Source: Nocardia grenadensis NBRC 108939 (GTDB lineage: Bacteria > Actinomycetota > Actinomycetes > Mycobacteriales > Mycobacteriaceae). Taken from it: a stretch of DNA of 64,000 nt. The stretch covers positions 310,001 through 374,000 of the forward strand of contig NZ_BDCJ01000009.1 of NCBI RefSeq assembly GCF_001613445.1, given 5' to 3'. Positions 20,401 through 30,533 of the stretch are shown piece after piece. The notes under the pieces are model-generated. The model had not been told where the DNA came from. It saw nothing but the letters and a program-made list of their open reading frames with translations, and did no database searches. Position numbers and translations under genes: made by a program. Position 1 is the stretch's first letter; every line of letters begins with the position of its first letter.

Positions 20401-23400
20401 ATTCTCAACGAGCGCGAACATACCGATATCCGTATGCGGGAACTGCTCTCGCACTCGACCGTGGCGGAATTCGCCACACTTCTACGGGACCGCCGACCAG
20501 CCACGGCAGCCGGAACCGGATCACCGTCGCCCGCGGTGACAAGCGTCGATACTCCGGAGCCGGAGGTCCCGGCTGTCTCGTCTGCCGAGGACCCGACATT
20601 TCCACTCACCCGGGTGCAGCACGCGTACTGGGTGGGGCGGTCGGGCGCATTCGGCCTGAGTGACGTCTCATGCCATATCTATCTCGAATACGACTGCACG
20701 GATCTCGACCTGGGCCGTTACGAACAGGCGTGGAACCAGATCATCCGGCGACACGAGATGTTGCGAGCCGTGGTCACCGAGGACGGCAGAAATCGAATTC
20801 TGCCCGAAGTCCCCGATTTCCGGATCCGCCGTCACGACCTCACCACCTCGGGTCCAGAGGCGCGGGAGGACACGCTCGCCGAATTGCGGCGTCGGCTGTC
20901 GCACCGGGTGCACCGGCCCGACCGCTGGCCCCTGTTCGATGTGCGGGCCGCGGTATCGGACTCCACCACCACCCGGTTGTTCATCGGCATCGATGCGCTG
21001 ATCTGCGATGCGGGCAGCTTCCTCGTCCTCGATCGCGACCTACGGATGTACTACACCGACCCGGCCTCGGAGCTGCCGCCGCTGCCGACCCGGTTCACCG
21101 ACTACGTGGCACATACCGAGGCTCGTGCCGATTCGGCCGACCGCCACCGGGCGGCCGCGTACTGGCAGGAACGGATGGCCGAGTTGCCCGGCCCGCCGAA
21201 CCTGCCGACGCATACGCGCACCCAGACCCAGCCCTGGTTCGGCCGACGGGAGGCCCGCCTCGCGCCCGCGGAATGGCAGCGGCTGCGCAGCCTGGCCGCC
21301 GAACACAGTGTGACCCCGTCCGCGGTGCTGCTCACCGCTTATGCGGATGTGCTCGCCGCCTGGGCGGGGGAGGACCGGTTCACCCTGGCGCTGACTCTGA
21401 TAGACCGGCCGGTGGCCCTGCCCGGTATCGATTCCGCGGTCGGCGACTTCACCACCCTGCTGGCCCACGAAGTGGACCGCGCCGGTGCGGGGTCGTTCAC
21501 CGAACGAGTTGCGCGCACCCAGCGGCAGCTGTTCGACGATATCGATCACCGCGAGTACTCGGCACTGGATGTGCTGGCCGAACTGTCCACCCGCACCGGG
21601 CAGCGACGGCTGCTGCCGGTGGTGTTCACCAGCGCCCTCGACGTGGTCGAACTGGTCGGCGGCGCACCCGATCTGGAGTGGGCCGGCCGGATCGTGCACG
21701 GAGTGAGCCAAACTCCGCAGGTATGGCTCGACCACCAGGCGTTCGTACACGCCGACGGCCTGCAATTGCAGTGGGATGTACTCGAAACCGTGCTCGATCC
21801 CGTGGCGGCCGATACCGCGTTCGCTTCCTACGTGGAGTGGTTGCGCCGGCTCGTCGCGGATCCGCAGGCGTGGACCGCCGCCGATGCCGGCGCGGCCCGA
21901 ACGGGCCAGGACGAAGAGGTCACCGAGGTCGTCGGTGACATCTGGAATCAGGTGCTCGGGCTGGCACCCGCAGCGGTGCGCCCCGACTCCACTTTCGTGA
22001 GCCTGGGAGGTGACTCGGTACTGGCGGTCCGGATGGCCACCATGGTCCGCACCAGGCTCGGTGTCGCGGTCCCTGTGGCGGATCTCGTGGGCGATCTGTC
22101 CTTCGCCGAACTCGCGGTACTGATCGACGAACGCCGCGCCGGTGTCTCGGCCGCCGCCGTCGAACTGGTCCGTCGAGACGATCCGGCCGCGCCCTTCCCG
22201 CTGACGCCCTTGCAGCAGGCGTATTGGGTGGGCCAGCAGGACGGATACGCCCTGAGCTACGACTCGGCACACAACTATGTCGACTTCCGGCTCTCGGGTA
22301 TCGATCCCACCCTCTTGGACACGGCGGTGCGCCGACAGGTGGAGCGCCAGCCCATGCTCCGGGCGATCCTGCTTCCCGACGGTACCCAGCAGATACTGCC
22401 GGACGATGATCCGCGACTGTCCGCGCTGCCCATCACGCATCTCGATATGCGTGATGCGAGCATCGGCGAGGTCGATCGGCAACTGGCCCGGATTCGCGCC
22501 GCACTGCAGCGTAGCGGTCCGCGGATGGACCCGTGGCCGTTCGCCGTGACCGCCGTCCGGCTACCCGGTGACGAGCTGAGCCTGCATATCGTGTGCAGTC
22601 TGCTCGTGGCCGACGGGTGGTCGGTGCAGTTGATGTTCACCGAGCTGTTCACCTATCTCGACGACCCGAACACGGTACTGCCGCCACTGACCGCCCACTT
22701 CGGCGACTATGTCGAGACCGTCGCGCGCCAGCGCGACGAGCCCGAATGGCAGGCACAGCGTGACTGGTGGTGGGAGCGGATCGACGATCTGCCGCCGGCT
22801 CCGGCCCTGCCCTTGGCGGTGCCGTTCGACCAGGTGAGTCCGGAGGCACTGGAACGCCGGGAATTCCGGGTGACCGGTGCGCAGATGGCGGTCCTGCGCA
22901 AACACTGCGCCGAGTACAACATCACACCGACAGCTGCCTTCGCCACCTGCTGGACCCTCGCCCTGGCCCGGCTCGCCGGGCACCGCCGGTTCCTGCTGAA
23001 TGTGCTGTACCTCAATCGGCTGCACCTGCCCCGCGATCTCGATCACGCCATCGGTCCCTACGCGGGTACCGTGCTGCTCGATATTTCCCTGCCCGAGCGG
23101 CCGACGTTCCTAGACGCTGCCCGGCACGTGCAGGAAGCCACCGCCACGATGCTCGACCACGGGCAAGTCACCGGCGTGGAGGTATTGCGGGAACTCGCCC
23201 GGCGCCGACGCGACACCACCCCGCAGGCACCGGTCGTCTTCCACAGCACCCTCGGGCTGCACCCACCGGGTGGCACTCCGGACACGGTGGAGGTCCGCCA
23301 GTTCTATCAACGCGTACGCACTCCGCAGGTGGCGCTGGATATGCAGGTATTCCAATGGGATTGGGATGATTCGGTGGCGGTGAATCTGGATGCTGTCGCG

Positions 23401-24675
23401 GAGCTGTTCCCCTCGGGCGTGCTGGACACACTGTTCGCGGACGTGTGCGATAACGTGACCGCGCTCGTCGAACGGCCGGACACCTGGCTGGCGACAGTGA
23501 ACGTGCCCCGGCCGGCACAACCGGCTCGGCGCAGCGACGCCCCTGCTGTCGCGCCGGTCGGTGGTGCGCCCGCGACCGGCACCGAACGGGCCATCGCCGA
23601 ACTCTGGCAGCGGATTGTCGATATCCCTGGCGAAATCGACCGCGGCACCGATTTCTTCACCGTCGGAGGAGACTCCGTCAACGCCATCCGCATGCTCAAC
23701 CGGCTCCGTGACGAACTGGGCCTGGTGGTGACACCCCGCGAGTTCCTCGCCGATCCGACCTTGGCCGCCGTAGCCTCCGTGGCACGCCCCGAGGCGCCGC
23801 GGCCGCCGGTTCCGCGTGACTGTCTGGTGCCGTTGCGCGATGGCATCGGTCGGCCGTTGTTCCTGATCCACCCCACGGGCGGCAATGTCCTCTGCTATCT
23901 CGACCTGGTGCGGACGCTCGATATCCGCGGACCGGTGATAGGAGTCCAGGACCCGGAGCTCGCCGGAGCGCCGGGACCGGAAACCATCGCGGAGATGGCG
24001 CAGGTGTACGAAGCGGTGATACGGGCCGAGCAGCCGGTCGGCCCCTACCGCATCGGCGGCTGGTCGATGGGCGGAATCCTCGCCCATGAAGTCGCTCGGC
24101 GCTTGCGTGCCGCGGGCGCGACCGTCGAGGCGCTCGTCCTCATCGACTCGAACATCGCCGATCGGATCCACCACGTCGACGGCGCCCGGTTCTGGACGCG
24201 CTACCTCGGGTCGCTGGCCGCGTTCCTCGATCTGGAGATCGGCACCGATATTGTCGATGCCGAGTTCGATCGCAGCCCCGACGAACGACAACGCGCCGAA
24301 ATCCGGAGAAGACTCGCGGCCGCCGGGCTCGTCGATCGCGCGAATCCGGCCGACCAGCGGCTCAAGGAAGACATCTTCCGCCGGCATCTGCGGGCACTCG
24401 GCAGTCACCACACCGGGGACCTGGACGGTGACGGACTCGAACTGTTGCTCGTGCGGGCTGATCTTCCGGCCCCGCACAACTCCGGCGTCGGGATGGGTGT
24501 CGACGACTGCGGTGACCTGTCGGACCTCGGGTGGGCCGCATACACCGGCGTCACCATCGACAACAGGCCGGTCGCGGCGCACCACTACGCGCTGCTGCGG
24601 CCGCCGGCCGTCGCGACGGTCGCGCACTTGATCTCGGAAATGCTGTCCGGACTGAACGATTCGGAGAAATCGTGA
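17422..24675 (+). CDS. Hybrid PKS/NRPS: KS-AT-ACP-Cy-PCP-Cy*-PCP-TE, no A domain
   Basis: This 2417-residue enzyme opens with a ketosynthase (C179, H315, H354), then an acyltransferase (S611 in GHSLGEY) and an ACP (S985 in LGGTS). A first heterocyclization domain (about 1060-1500) has D1191-xxxx-D1196-xx-S1199, followed by a PCP (S1532). A second Cy-type domain (about 1594-2030) has the first aspartate replaced by S1726 while D1731 and S1734 remain; then a PCP (S2085) and a thioesterase (S2215 in GWSMGG, H2388). No adenylation, ketoreductase or methyltransferase domain is present, so both PCPs must be loaded in trans, most likely by the cysteine A domain of the preceding NRPS. The AT motif before H712 reads AALH, matching neither the malonyl HAFH nor the methylmalonyl YASH pattern. 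The layout resembles yersiniabactin HMWP1 with its methyltransferases removed. Confidence 0.92.
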   Translation: MNDDNAIAVVGMACRFPGAPDLAAFWDLIASGREGLTRFDDAELAARGVPEDVRGHRHYVPVGAVIDGQDRFDPEHFGIVGHDAALMDPQLRLLLECAWDALGDAGHRGGAGGGAVGVFTGASRSDYLDHNLVAYRTGAERDPLGRLQAETGTLTDYFPQQIAYRLGLTGPAVAVQATCATSLVAVHVAAQALLGEECDTALAGGASLIVPQGRGYLHVPEAIFSADGHTRAFGVDGTGMVHSQGVGMVVLRRLADALADGDPVYAVIRGSAVNHDGGGKAGFTAPSAAGQARAVAEALAVADIGIDAVDLIEAHGTASALGDQIELSALAAVFGERTAAEPIALGSVKSNIGHTNSAAGIASLIKTALALWHRQLPATLHAHPAHPELERLRGLLEPIHQTRDWPERHGTRIAGVSSFGIGGVNCHIVLEHAPDQDGQGQEDPRAQLLLASAAGEGACRAQLDHAGTVTAAERADYAYTASSGRHPDSGWRGAAVLTDAPAGLHPVAVGLIPDGRPDIVFAFPGAGAQYPGMGAGLYRDEPVFAEWIDRCAEAMRPVLDYDIREIVTGRAGRHDVDDIRYGQPALFAVSLATAATVRGYGIEPDAVIGHSLGEYAAAVVAGVLDPADAAHLVAVRSLALAAAAPGAMLAVALAEEDLRTALTRYPELAPAAVNGPTACVVSGPVAMIDAFAAALGRAAIQCSRLRVDAALHSPAVAAAVEPLRAAAASVAFAPATLPFFSTVTGRRVHTVDSEYFTRHLREPVLFASALRAATTSGPTSVVQVGPGSALAALTRRNEPSRLVRALTTLPDAEEEAGTDRAVMLSAIGQLWCDGADIDVAALHRRRRRVRLPAYPFQRRRIWIDPPTAAEVAAPAGSGDLADTTATPPAKMVIVSEEDIRPDLATVGARASDTAGHAHTLCPTDPTSPVPNGAMTTADHGDVTELVAHPHFARPEEDAVAALWAETLGETVATPEADFFALGGTSMLATRMLDILNEREHTDIRMRELLSHSTVAEFATLLRDRRPATAAGTGSPSPAVTSVDTPEPEVPAVSSAEDPTFPLTRVQHAYWVGRSGAFGLSDVSCHIYLEYDCTDLDLGRYEQAWNQIIRRHEMLRAVVTEDGRNRILPEVPDFRIRRHDLTTSGPEAREDTLAELRRRLSHRVHRPDRWPLFDVRAAVSDSTTTRLFIGIDALICDAGSFLVLDRDLRMYYTDPASELPPLPTRFTDYVAHTEARADSADRHRAAAYWQERMAELPGPPNLPTHTRTQTQPWFGRREARLAPAEWQRLRSLAAEHSVTPSAVLLTAYADVLAAWAGEDRFTLALTLIDRPVALPGIDSAVGDFTTLLAHEVDRAGAGSFTERVARTQRQLFDDIDHREYSALDVLAELSTRTGQRRLLPVVFTSALDVVELVGGAPDLEWAGRIVHGVSQTPQVWLDHQAFVHADGLQLQWDVLETVLDPVAADTAFASYVEWLRRLVADPQAWTAADAGAARTGQDEEVTEVVGDIWNQVLGLAPAAVRPDSTFVSLGGDSVLAVRMATMVRTRLGVAVPVADLVGDLSFAELAVLIDERRAGVSAAAVELVRRDDPAAPFPLTPLQQAYWVGQQDGYALSYDSAHNYVDFRLSGIDPTLLDTAVRRQVERQPMLRAILLPDGTQQILPDDDPRLSALPITHLDMRDASIGEVDRQLARIRAALQRSGPRMDPWPFAVTAVRLPGDELSLHIVCSLLVADGWSVQLMFTELFTYLDDPNTVLPPLTAHFGDYVETVARQRDEPEWQAQRDWWWERIDDLPPAPALPLAVPFDQVSPEALERREFRVTGAQMAVLRKHCAEYNITPTAAFATCWTLALARLAGHRRFLLNVLYLNRLHLPRDLDHAIGPYAGTVLLDISLPERPTFLDAARHVQEATATMLDHGQVTGVEVLRELARRRRDTTPQAPVVFHSTLGLHPPGGTPDTVEVRQFYQRVRTPQVALDMQVFQWDWDDSVAVNLDAVAELFPSGVLDTLFADVCDNVTALVERPDTWLATVNVPRPAQPARRSDAPAVAPVGGAPATGTERAIAELWQRIVDIPGEIDRGTDFFTVGGDSVNAIRMLNRLRDELGLVVTPREFLADPTLAAVASVARPEAPRPPVPRDCLVPLRDGIGRPLFLIHPTGGNVLCYLDLVRTLDIRGPVIGVQDPELAGAPGPETIAEMAQVYEAVIRAEQPVGPYRIGGWSMGGILAHEVARRLRAAGATVEALVLIDSNIADRIHHVDGARFWTRYLGSLAAFLDLEIGTDIVDAEFDRSPDERQRAEIRRRLAAAGLVDRANPADQRLKEDIFRRHLRALGSHHTGDLDGDGLELLLVRADLPAPHNSGVGMGVDDCGDLSDLGWAAYTGVTIDNRPVAAHHYALLRPPAVATVAHLISEMLSGLNDSEKS

Positions 24676-25394
24676 CCGACGATTATGCCGCGGCTGCGGA
24701 GTTCTACGACCTCATGGCCACCCCCTATGTGGCCGCGGTAGAGCCCGTGCTGAGCCGGTTGCTGTCCGAAGTGGACACGATCGCCGGCCCCGTGACCGAT
24801 ATCGGGGCGGGCACCGGGCTGTCCACCGTGCTCGTCGCCGAGGCCCTGCCCGACGCCCGGATCGTGGCGGTCGAACCGGCGGCCGCGATGCGGGCCGTGC
24901 TGCTGTCGCGCCTGGCTGCCCGCCGAGACCTGCGCGAACGGATCACAGTGCTACCCAGCGGGTTCCTCGGGACCCCGCTGCCGCAGCAGTGCGCGGCGGT
25001 GGTGGCGCTCGGAGTGATCGGGCATTTCGATACCGCCACCCGTCCGCGGGTATGGGCCGCGATCGCCGCCGCGCTCGCCGCCGGCGGTGACGCGGTGGTC
25101 GAGGTGCAGCGCCCCGGCGGGGTCGAGGCCTCACCGGAACGGCGCTACACCACCGCCCGGGCCGGTGACCTGCGTTACGAGGGCTGGAGCCGAGCCGATC
25201 CGGTGGACGCGGAGTCACTGATCTGGCGGATGACCTACCGCACCTACCGAGGTGAAGACCTGATGCAGGAAGTCCACACCGAACACCACGTCTGGCCGGC
25301 GGATGCCGATCGGCTGACCGCCGAGGCGCGCACAGCCGGACTACGTCGGGTCGACCTCGACGAGGCGACCGGTCTGTTGCGGTTCACCCGCTGA
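24672..25394 (+). CDS. Class I SAM-dependent methyltransferase
   Basis: 240 residues with the SAM-binding motif DIGAGTG at 43-49, an acidic residue after the second strand (VAVEPAAAMR), and a GVIGHFD motif near 117. The gene overlaps the PKS/NRPS stop by GTGA. It belongs to the small-molecule UbiE/Methyltransf_25-like group and carries no PKS/NRPS methyltransferase-specific extension, unlike the two other methyltransferases in the operon. An O-, N- or S-methylation of the released product is the most likely role; the target atom is unknown. Confidence 0.8.
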   Translation: MTDDYAAAAEFYDLMATPYVAAVEPVLSRLLSEVDTIAGPVTDIGAGTGLSTVLVAEALPDARIVAVEPAAAMRAVLLSRLAARRDLRERITVLPSGFLGTPLPQQCAAVVALGVIGHFDTATRPRVWAAIAAALAAGGDAVVEVQRPGGVEASPERRYTTARAGDLRYEGWSRADPVDAESLIWRMTYRTYRGEDLMQEVHTEHHVWPADADRLTAEARTAGLRRVDLDEATGLLRFTR

Positions 25395-25464
25395 TATCCA
25401 CCCGGATCCCCATATCCCGGAGCCGCAGCCGCTCCACACCGATCGAGCCACGGAGGACAATGCA

Positions 25465-26670
25465 ATGACCGATGACGCCACCACAGGGATACTCGCCGCG
25501 GTCGGTGACCTGCTGCCGACCTTGAGCAAGCGCGCCCGCGACACCGAAGAGGCCCGGCGGATACCGGCCGAATCCCTCACCGAGCTGACCGCCACCGGAT
25601 TCTTCGGTCTGCTCCGGCCCGAACGGCATGCCGGGTACCAAGCGCACCCGGCCCACTTCTACACCGCGGTCACCGACCTGGCCTCGGCCTGCGGTTCCAC
25701 CGGATGGGTGGCCGCGGTGCTCGGTGTCTCCCAGTGGAATCTGGCGCTGTTCGACCTCCGGGCCCAGGACGACGTCTGGAGTGCCGGCCCCGATACCGCG
25801 ATCTGCTCCTCGTACGCCATGACCGGCACTGCTGTTCCCGTCGAGGGCGGCTACCGGCTCCGCGGCAGCTGGGGTTTCGCGTCCGGATGTGACCACGCCC
25901 GGTGGGCACTGCTGGGCGCGCGGGTGATCGTCGACGGGGAACCGGTGGATTCGGGTACCTTCCTCGTGCCCGCCGACGACTACACCATCACCGATGTGTG
26001 GCAGGCCGTCGGACTGCGTGGCACCGGAAGCAACGATATCGTCGTCGACGATATCTTCGTGCCCGCCCACCGGATGCTCGGCTCCGACGCAGTCACCGCG
26101 TGCCGCACACCCGGACAGCAGTTCAACGGCGGCCCGCTGTACCGGATCCCGTTCGGCTGCCTGCACACCAGCGCTATCACCGCAGCCGTCGTGGGCATGG
26201 CCCGGGGCGGTTACCGGGCCCATCTCGAACAGCAGCACGACCGCGTCCGCGCCGCGCTGCCCGGTGATGCGCGTAAGGACACCGGTTACACCGGTGACGC
26301 CTTCCGGGACGATCCCGCCACCTTGGAACGAATCGCTTTCGCCGCCACCGAGATCGACGCGGCCTGGCGGCAACTGACACACAATATCGACGATCTACAC
26401 CGGCTGGCGGCGGCGGAGCGACCGATCGGACCACGTGAGCGGCTCCGGCTTCGCCGCGATCAGGTTCGCGGCACCGAACGTGCCGTGGCCGCGATCGACC
26501 GGCTGTTCGAGAACTCCGGTGGTCGCGCGCTGCGACCTGACAGTACAGTCCAGCGCTTCTGGCGTGATGTGCATGCCGGACGCGCGCACGCGGCCAACGA
26601 CCCCGAACGCGTCTATCGGATGTTCGCCGCGTCCGAGCTGGCCGCGCTGTCCGAGGCGCGAAGCTGGTGA
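25465..26670 (+). CDS. Acyl-CoA-dehydrogenase-fold flavoenzyme (HsaA/DszC type)
   Basis: This 401-residue protein has the acyl-CoA dehydrogenase fold of the two-component flavin monooxygenase/oxidase branch: ASACGSTGWVAAVLGVSQWN near residue 75, a GSWGFASGCDHARW segment near 134, GLRGTGSND near 184, and a C-terminal arginine-rich helix FWRDVHAGRAHA near 363. Members hydroxylate or dehydrogenate small substrates using reduced flavin from a partner reductase, which is not seen here. In this operon a plausible task is oxidation of a thiazoline ring or N/C-hydroxylation of the product. It lies 70 bp downstream of the methyltransferase, the largest gap within the operon, and overlaps the next gene by GTGA. 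Confidence 0.8.
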   Translation: MTDDATTGILAAVGDLLPTLSKRARDTEEARRIPAESLTELTATGFFGLLRPERHAGYQAHPAHFYTAVTDLASACGSTGWVAAVLGVSQWNLALFDLRAQDDVWSAGPDTAICSSYAMTGTAVPVEGGYRLRGSWGFASGCDHARWALLGARVIVDGEPVDSGTFLVPADDYTITDVWQAVGLRGTGSNDIVVDDIFVPAHRMLGSDAVTACRTPGQQFNGGPLYRIPFGCLHTSAITAAVVGMARGGYRAHLEQQHDRVRAALPGDARKDTGYTGDAFRDDPATLERIAFAATEIDAAWRQLTHNIDDLHRLAAAERPIGPRERLRLRRDQVRGTERAVAAIDRLFENSGGRALRPDSTVQRFWRDVHAGRAHAANDPERVYRMFAASELAALSEARSW

Positions 26671-28013
26671 CCGAACAGCTGATCTCCGTGCTCACTCGGC
26701 ACCCCTGGGTGGGTTCGGCGCAGTGGGACCGGCAACACGGCGCTCTGATGGTCCGCCCGACCGCGGACGCAGTGTCCGTGCGACCGGCTCCCGGGGCCCT
26801 GGTCACCGAGTATCTCGAGCACTGGCGACATGTCTATGAATTCGTGTACTCGTCCGACGAGCTCCGGCACGGCGACGACCTCGATCTCTCGGGCTGGCGG
26901 GCCTCCGATACCGGTGCGCCGTTCGCCCGTGAACACATGCTCGAATGGATCGAGCACGCGGTCGGACTCGTGCGTCGCGGGGACCCGCGTTTCGTTCTCG
27001 AAATCGGCTGCGGCAGCGGACTCCTGGCACACCGCCTGCACACGTTCACCCGAAGCTATGTGGGACTCGACCCGGCCGGACCGGTCGTGCAGCGGTTACG
27101 CGCGCGGCAGCTACCGAACGTATCGGTAGTGCAGGCCGCCGCGCACCACCTCACCGACGTCCGAGTGACAGCCGCGGTAGAGCAGCTGGCTTCGCACGGC
27201 CGACCGGATTGTGTACTCCTCAACAGCGTCACCCAATGCTTCCCCGACGAGCGCTATCTCACCGCGGTGCTCGACGACGCGCTCGACCTGGTGGCACCTG
27301 GAGGCACCGTCGTCATCGGCGATATCCGCAACCTCGCCACCGCCTACGATTTCGCCCGATGGCTGGAGCAGGCCCGCGGTCCCGGTCGCAGCGCCGAGGA
27401 GATCGACCGGTGCGCGGTGGCGCGCGTGGAGGCCGACGAGGAATTACTCTGTGATCCCCGGATCTTCGCCGGCCTCGCCCGCCGGCATCCGCGATCGGTG
27501 CGCGCCACCTATTACGCCAAGCCCATGCGAGCCGATACCGAACTCACCCGGTATCGGTACGACGTGGTGTTGACCGTCGACGCGCCCTCGCCGGCACCGG
27601 CCCGGAAGATCCGGTGGGGTGATCTGCCCGCCCGCGACACCGCCGGGCGGCTCCGCGCGCTCGCCGATTCGGTACAACGGGAAGCGACCCTGGTCACCGG
27701 TATTCCGAACGCGCTGCTCGACCACGAATCCGCAGAAGCTGTCGAACCGGCCCGGGTCGCGGCGGTGCTCCCGGCCCGCTACGCGTTACTCCTGGACTCC
27801 GCCGACGGGCGCGTGCTCGCGGTCGGCCGCCCCGAACACCAGCCGGACCCGACCGCCTGGCCCGACCGTCCGCCGCACGCGGTCTGCAACGACCCGTTCA
27901 CCCGATATCTGCGACGCAGGATGCCGGAAGTGCTCACCGACTACCTCGAATTACTGACCACCGCGCAGTCGCTCCCGCCCCTTGCTGTCGTCCAGGAGTT
28001 CTCCGCCGCATGA
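26667..28013 (+). CDS. Free-standing NRPS-type C-methyltransferase with A-domain remnant
   Basis: 448 residues. Residues about 45-300 look like the methyltransferase domain normally inserted inside A domains of pyochelin- and yersiniabactin-type NRPSs: EYLEHWRHVYEFVY, SGWRASDTGAPFAREHM, SAM motif LEIGCGSG at 111-118, VVIGDIRN, and ELTRYRYDVVL near 292. The C-terminal 130 residues resemble what follows such an insert in an A domain: a GIPNALL segment, then FTRYLRRRMPEVLTDYLELL, which recalls the LRxYLRxxLPxYMVP stretch before motif A10. I infer that it acts in trans on a carrier-bound thiazoline or cysteinyl intermediate. It overlaps its neighbours by GTGA and ATGA. Confidence 0.82.
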   Translation: MTEQLISVLTRHPWVGSAQWDRQHGALMVRPTADAVSVRPAPGALVTEYLEHWRHVYEFVYSSDELRHGDDLDLSGWRASDTGAPFAREHMLEWIEHAVGLVRRGDPRFVLEIGCGSGLLAHRLHTFTRSYVGLDPAGPVVQRLRARQLPNVSVVQAAAHHLTDVRVTAAVEQLASHGRPDCVLLNSVTQCFPDERYLTAVLDDALDLVAPGGTVVIGDIRNLATAYDFARWLEQARGPGRSAEEIDRCAVARVEADEELLCDPRIFAGLARRHPRSVRATYYAKPMRADTELTRYRYDVVLTVDAPSPAPARKIRWGDLPARDTAGRLRALADSVQREATLVTGIPNALLDHESAEAVEPARVAAVLPARYALLLDSADGRVLAVGRPEHQPDPTAWPDRPPHAVCNDPFTRYLRRRMPEVLTDYLELLTTAQSLPPLAVVQEFSAA

Positions 28014-29398
28014 CCACCATGACGCCTTCGAGCTATCTCACCGAACTTCGGTCTGCCTGCCGAGGCGCCGTCCTGACATCGGGTGAACCGGGCTACGACC
28101 AAGCCAGGCAGCGATGGAACTCGGCGATCGACCAACGACCGGCAGCGGTCGTTCAATGCACCCGGGTACCGGACGTCCGGGCCGCTGTCACCATTGCGCA
28201 GCACCACGGCTTACCCGTCTCGGTACGTGGCGGCGGACACGAAGTCGCGCAGCATCCCGCCGCCGACGGCTCCCTGCTGCTGGACCTTTCGGGCCTGAAA
28301 ACCGTCACCATCGACCCGTCCACCCGGAGAGCAGTCGTCGGGGCGGGTGTGACGTGGGCCGAATTCGACCGTGTCTGCCATCGGCACGGGCTGGCGGTGA
28401 CCGGAGCCGACGTGTCCACGGTCGGCGTGGTCGGCTCCACGCTCTGCGGGGGCAGCGGCTGGCTCCAGCGCATCGCCGGATTCACGTGCGACAGTGTTCG
28501 CTCCGCGCAGGTCGTGCTGGCCGACGGACGCCTCGTGCATACGAGCGGCGACCACCACCCGGACCTGCTGTGGGCGCTTCGTGGTGGCGGGGGCAATTTC
28601 GGTGTCGTGGTCGCGCTCGAGCTCGAGCTCTACCCGATCCGAGAGGTGCGCGCGGGCACACTACTGTTCCGGCTCGACCGAGGACCCGGTGTCTTCCGAA
28701 CATTCCGGGAGCTGTGCGCCGAGGCGTCCGACGAAATGGCGCTGCGTGCCACTCTCCTGCACTGGCCACCCACCGCCCCGAAGGGGCCGCCTATGGCCGC
28801 GGTCACCGTCGCCCACTTCGGCGCCCCCGACCGAGCGCAATCGGAACTGACAGCGTTGCGCCGATTGGGCGAGCCGGAACTCGATCTCATCCGCCCGGTG
28901 ACCTATCCGGAGCTGCAAAGCAACACCGAACAAGCGTTCCACGAAGGACACGGCACCGCGACCGGCACCGAGTGGCTCCGCGCATTCGACGATGATGCCG
29001 TCGACGCGCTCGTCGATCTCGCGGCGCGGATGCCGACTCCGTACTCGCTGGTCTCGGTCCATCGACTCGGCGGAGCCCTGCAGCGGATGCCGCCGGATGC
29101 GACCGCGTTCGGCTACCACGACGCCGCCTACCATGCGGTCATGTTCTCCGGTGGCCCCGCCGGGACCGACCTCACCGTTTCCCGCGCCTGGATCGCCGAG
29201 GTGGTGGACGGACTGCAAGGATGCTCCGCGGGTGGACCCTATATCGGAATCCTCGACGACACCGCCACACCCGAGCGTGTGCGCCGTGCCTACCACCCCG
29301 CGTCCTATGCCCGGTTGCAGCGGGTGAAGACTCGCTACGATCCCGGAAACACGTTCCGGTGCAATCACAACATCCCGCCGCTGAACGAGGCACTGTGA
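28010..29398 (+). CDS. Bicovalent FAD-linked oxidase (berberine-bridge-enzyme type)
   Basis: A 462-residue PCMH/BBE flavoprotein. The FAD domain has VRGGGHE with H77 and a later GFTCD segment with C160, the two positions that bind FAD covalently in bicovalent oxidases, and the C-terminal BBE tail contains YDPGNTFRCNHNIPP. Such enzymes oxidise alcohols, sugars or polyketide/peptide intermediates using O2. The bicovalent flavin suggests a high redox potential, suited to aromatising a thiazoline or oxidising a carbinol. No signal peptide is visible, so it probably acts in the cytoplasm. It overlaps both neighbours (ATGA, GTGA). Confidence 0.85.
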   Translation: MTTMTPSSYLTELRSACRGAVLTSGEPGYDQARQRWNSAIDQRPAAVVQCTRVPDVRAAVTIAQHHGLPVSVRGGGHEVAQHPAADGSLLLDLSGLKTVTIDPSTRRAVVGAGVTWAEFDRVCHRHGLAVTGADVSTVGVVGSTLCGGSGWLQRIAGFTCDSVRSAQVVLADGRLVHTSGDHHPDLLWALRGGGGNFGVVVALELELYPIREVRAGTLLFRLDRGPGVFRTFRELCAEASDEMALRATLLHWPPTAPKGPPMAAVTVAHFGAPDRAQSELTALRRLGEPELDLIRPVTYPELQSNTEQAFHEGHGTATGTEWLRAFDDDAVDALVDLAARMPTPYSLVSVHRLGGALQRMPPDATAFGYHDAAYHAVMFSGGPAGTDLTVSRAWIAEVVDGLQGCSAGGPYIGILDDTATPERVRRAYHPASYARLQRVKTRYDPGNTFRCNHNIPPLNEAL

Positions 29399-30516
29399 CC
29401 GGCGACGAGACGCTCGCCATCGCGCGGCGCGCCGACGAGTCGGTCGCGTATTTCGATGCCCGCCAGTGCCTCGCCGCCCGCGCGGACCTCGATCTGTTCG
29501 GGTTACGGGCCATGGCAGCAGTACTGCGTCCCGCGCTGTCGGGGCCGGAGCCCCGTACCGAGGAAGACCTGGTCGCCATGCTGGAGGTCGCGCCGCGGCA
29601 CCGTTGGTTGTTGCGGCGCTGGCTCGCCCTGCTCAGCACGCACGGATGGCTGGAACACGAGGAGAAACGGGGATTCGCCTCGCTGCGGGCGGTATCCGCC
29701 CCTCAGCGACCGGATCTCGAGCAGGCCTGCGCCGATCTCGGCTTCCCCGCACAGCTCACACGGTTCTTCGCCGACGCCAACCGGCATGCGCGCGAGCTGC
29801 TGCAAGACCGGGTGCTGGCACAGGAACTGTTGTTCCCCGACGGCGACCTCCGCACGGCCGAGGCGGCGTACCGGGACAATCCGGTGAATCAGTACCTCAA
29901 CGCCGCGGCCGCCGGGGTGATCGTACGAGCGGTGGACGAACTCTCCGGCGATCGTCACCCGGTGCGGATCCTCGAACTCGGGGCCGGGGTCGGCGGCACC
30001 ACCGCGGATCTCCTCCCCCAACTCGACGGCCGCCCGGTGGAATACCACTTCACCGATGTGTCGCCGTTCTTCCTGGACGCCGCCCGTACCCGTTTCGCAC
30101 ATTACCCAAACCTGCGGTTCGCCTTGCTGGACCTCAATGCTGATCTCCCACGGCCCCGATCCTTCGATATCGTGCTGGCCGCCAATGTGCTGCACAATGC
30201 CCACCACTGCCGAGCTGCCCTGCACCGACTCCGCGAATTGCTCCGGCCCGGCGGACATCTACTGGTGATCGAGTCCTGCCGGGAACACCCCCAACTGCTC
30301 ACCTCGATGCACTTCCTGATGTCACCGCGCACCGGGGGACTACGCCCCGGTGTCGACGATGTGCGCGCGGGCTCCGACCGCATCTTCTTGACCGAATCCC
30401 AATGGCGGGCCGAACTCGTCGCCGCCGATCTCGCGCCCTGGCTCATACTGCCCGGGCCGGAGCAGCCGCTGGCCGTGCACGGCCAGCGGATCTTCGCCGC
30501 CCGGACACCACACTGA
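29395..30516 (+). CDS. Free-standing PKS-type C-methyltransferase
   Basis: 373 residues: an N-terminal helical/winged-helix part (1-150), then a methyltransferase core with LELGAGVGG at 193-201, VEYHFTDVSPFFLDAAR near 219, and FDIVLAANVLHNAHHCRAALHRL near 252. This wording, especially TDVSPFFL and AANVLHN, is that of C-methyltransferase domains in PKSs, including the HMWP1 one that gem-dimethylates the malonyl unit. Here it is a separate protein, so I infer that it methylates the ACP-bound beta-ketoacyl chain in trans. The GTG start overlaps the upstream stop codon. Confidence 0.8.
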   Translation: MTGDETLAIARRADESVAYFDARQCLAARADLDLFGLRAMAAVLRPALSGPEPRTEEDLVAMLEVAPRHRWLLRRWLALLSTHGWLEHEEKRGFASLRAVSAPQRPDLEQACADLGFPAQLTRFFADANRHARELLQDRVLAQELLFPDGDLRTAEAAYRDNPVNQYLNAAAAGVIVRAVDELSGDRHPVRILELGAGVGGTTADLLPQLDGRPVEYHFTDVSPFFLDAARTRFAHYPNLRFALLDLNADLPRPRSFDIVLAANVLHNAHHCRAALHRLRELLRPGGHLLVIESCREHPQLLTSMHFLMSPRTGGLRPGVDDVRAGSDRIFLTESQWRAELVAADLAPWLILPGPEQPLAVHGQRIFAARTPH

Positions 30517-30533
30517 CCCGAGGATTGCTCGCC

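Noticed and set aside
24531..24671. Longer start for the 240-residue methyltransferase, inside the thioesterase region
   Set aside because: The GTGA overlap at 24672 matches the coupling used through the operon and gives a normal family length.
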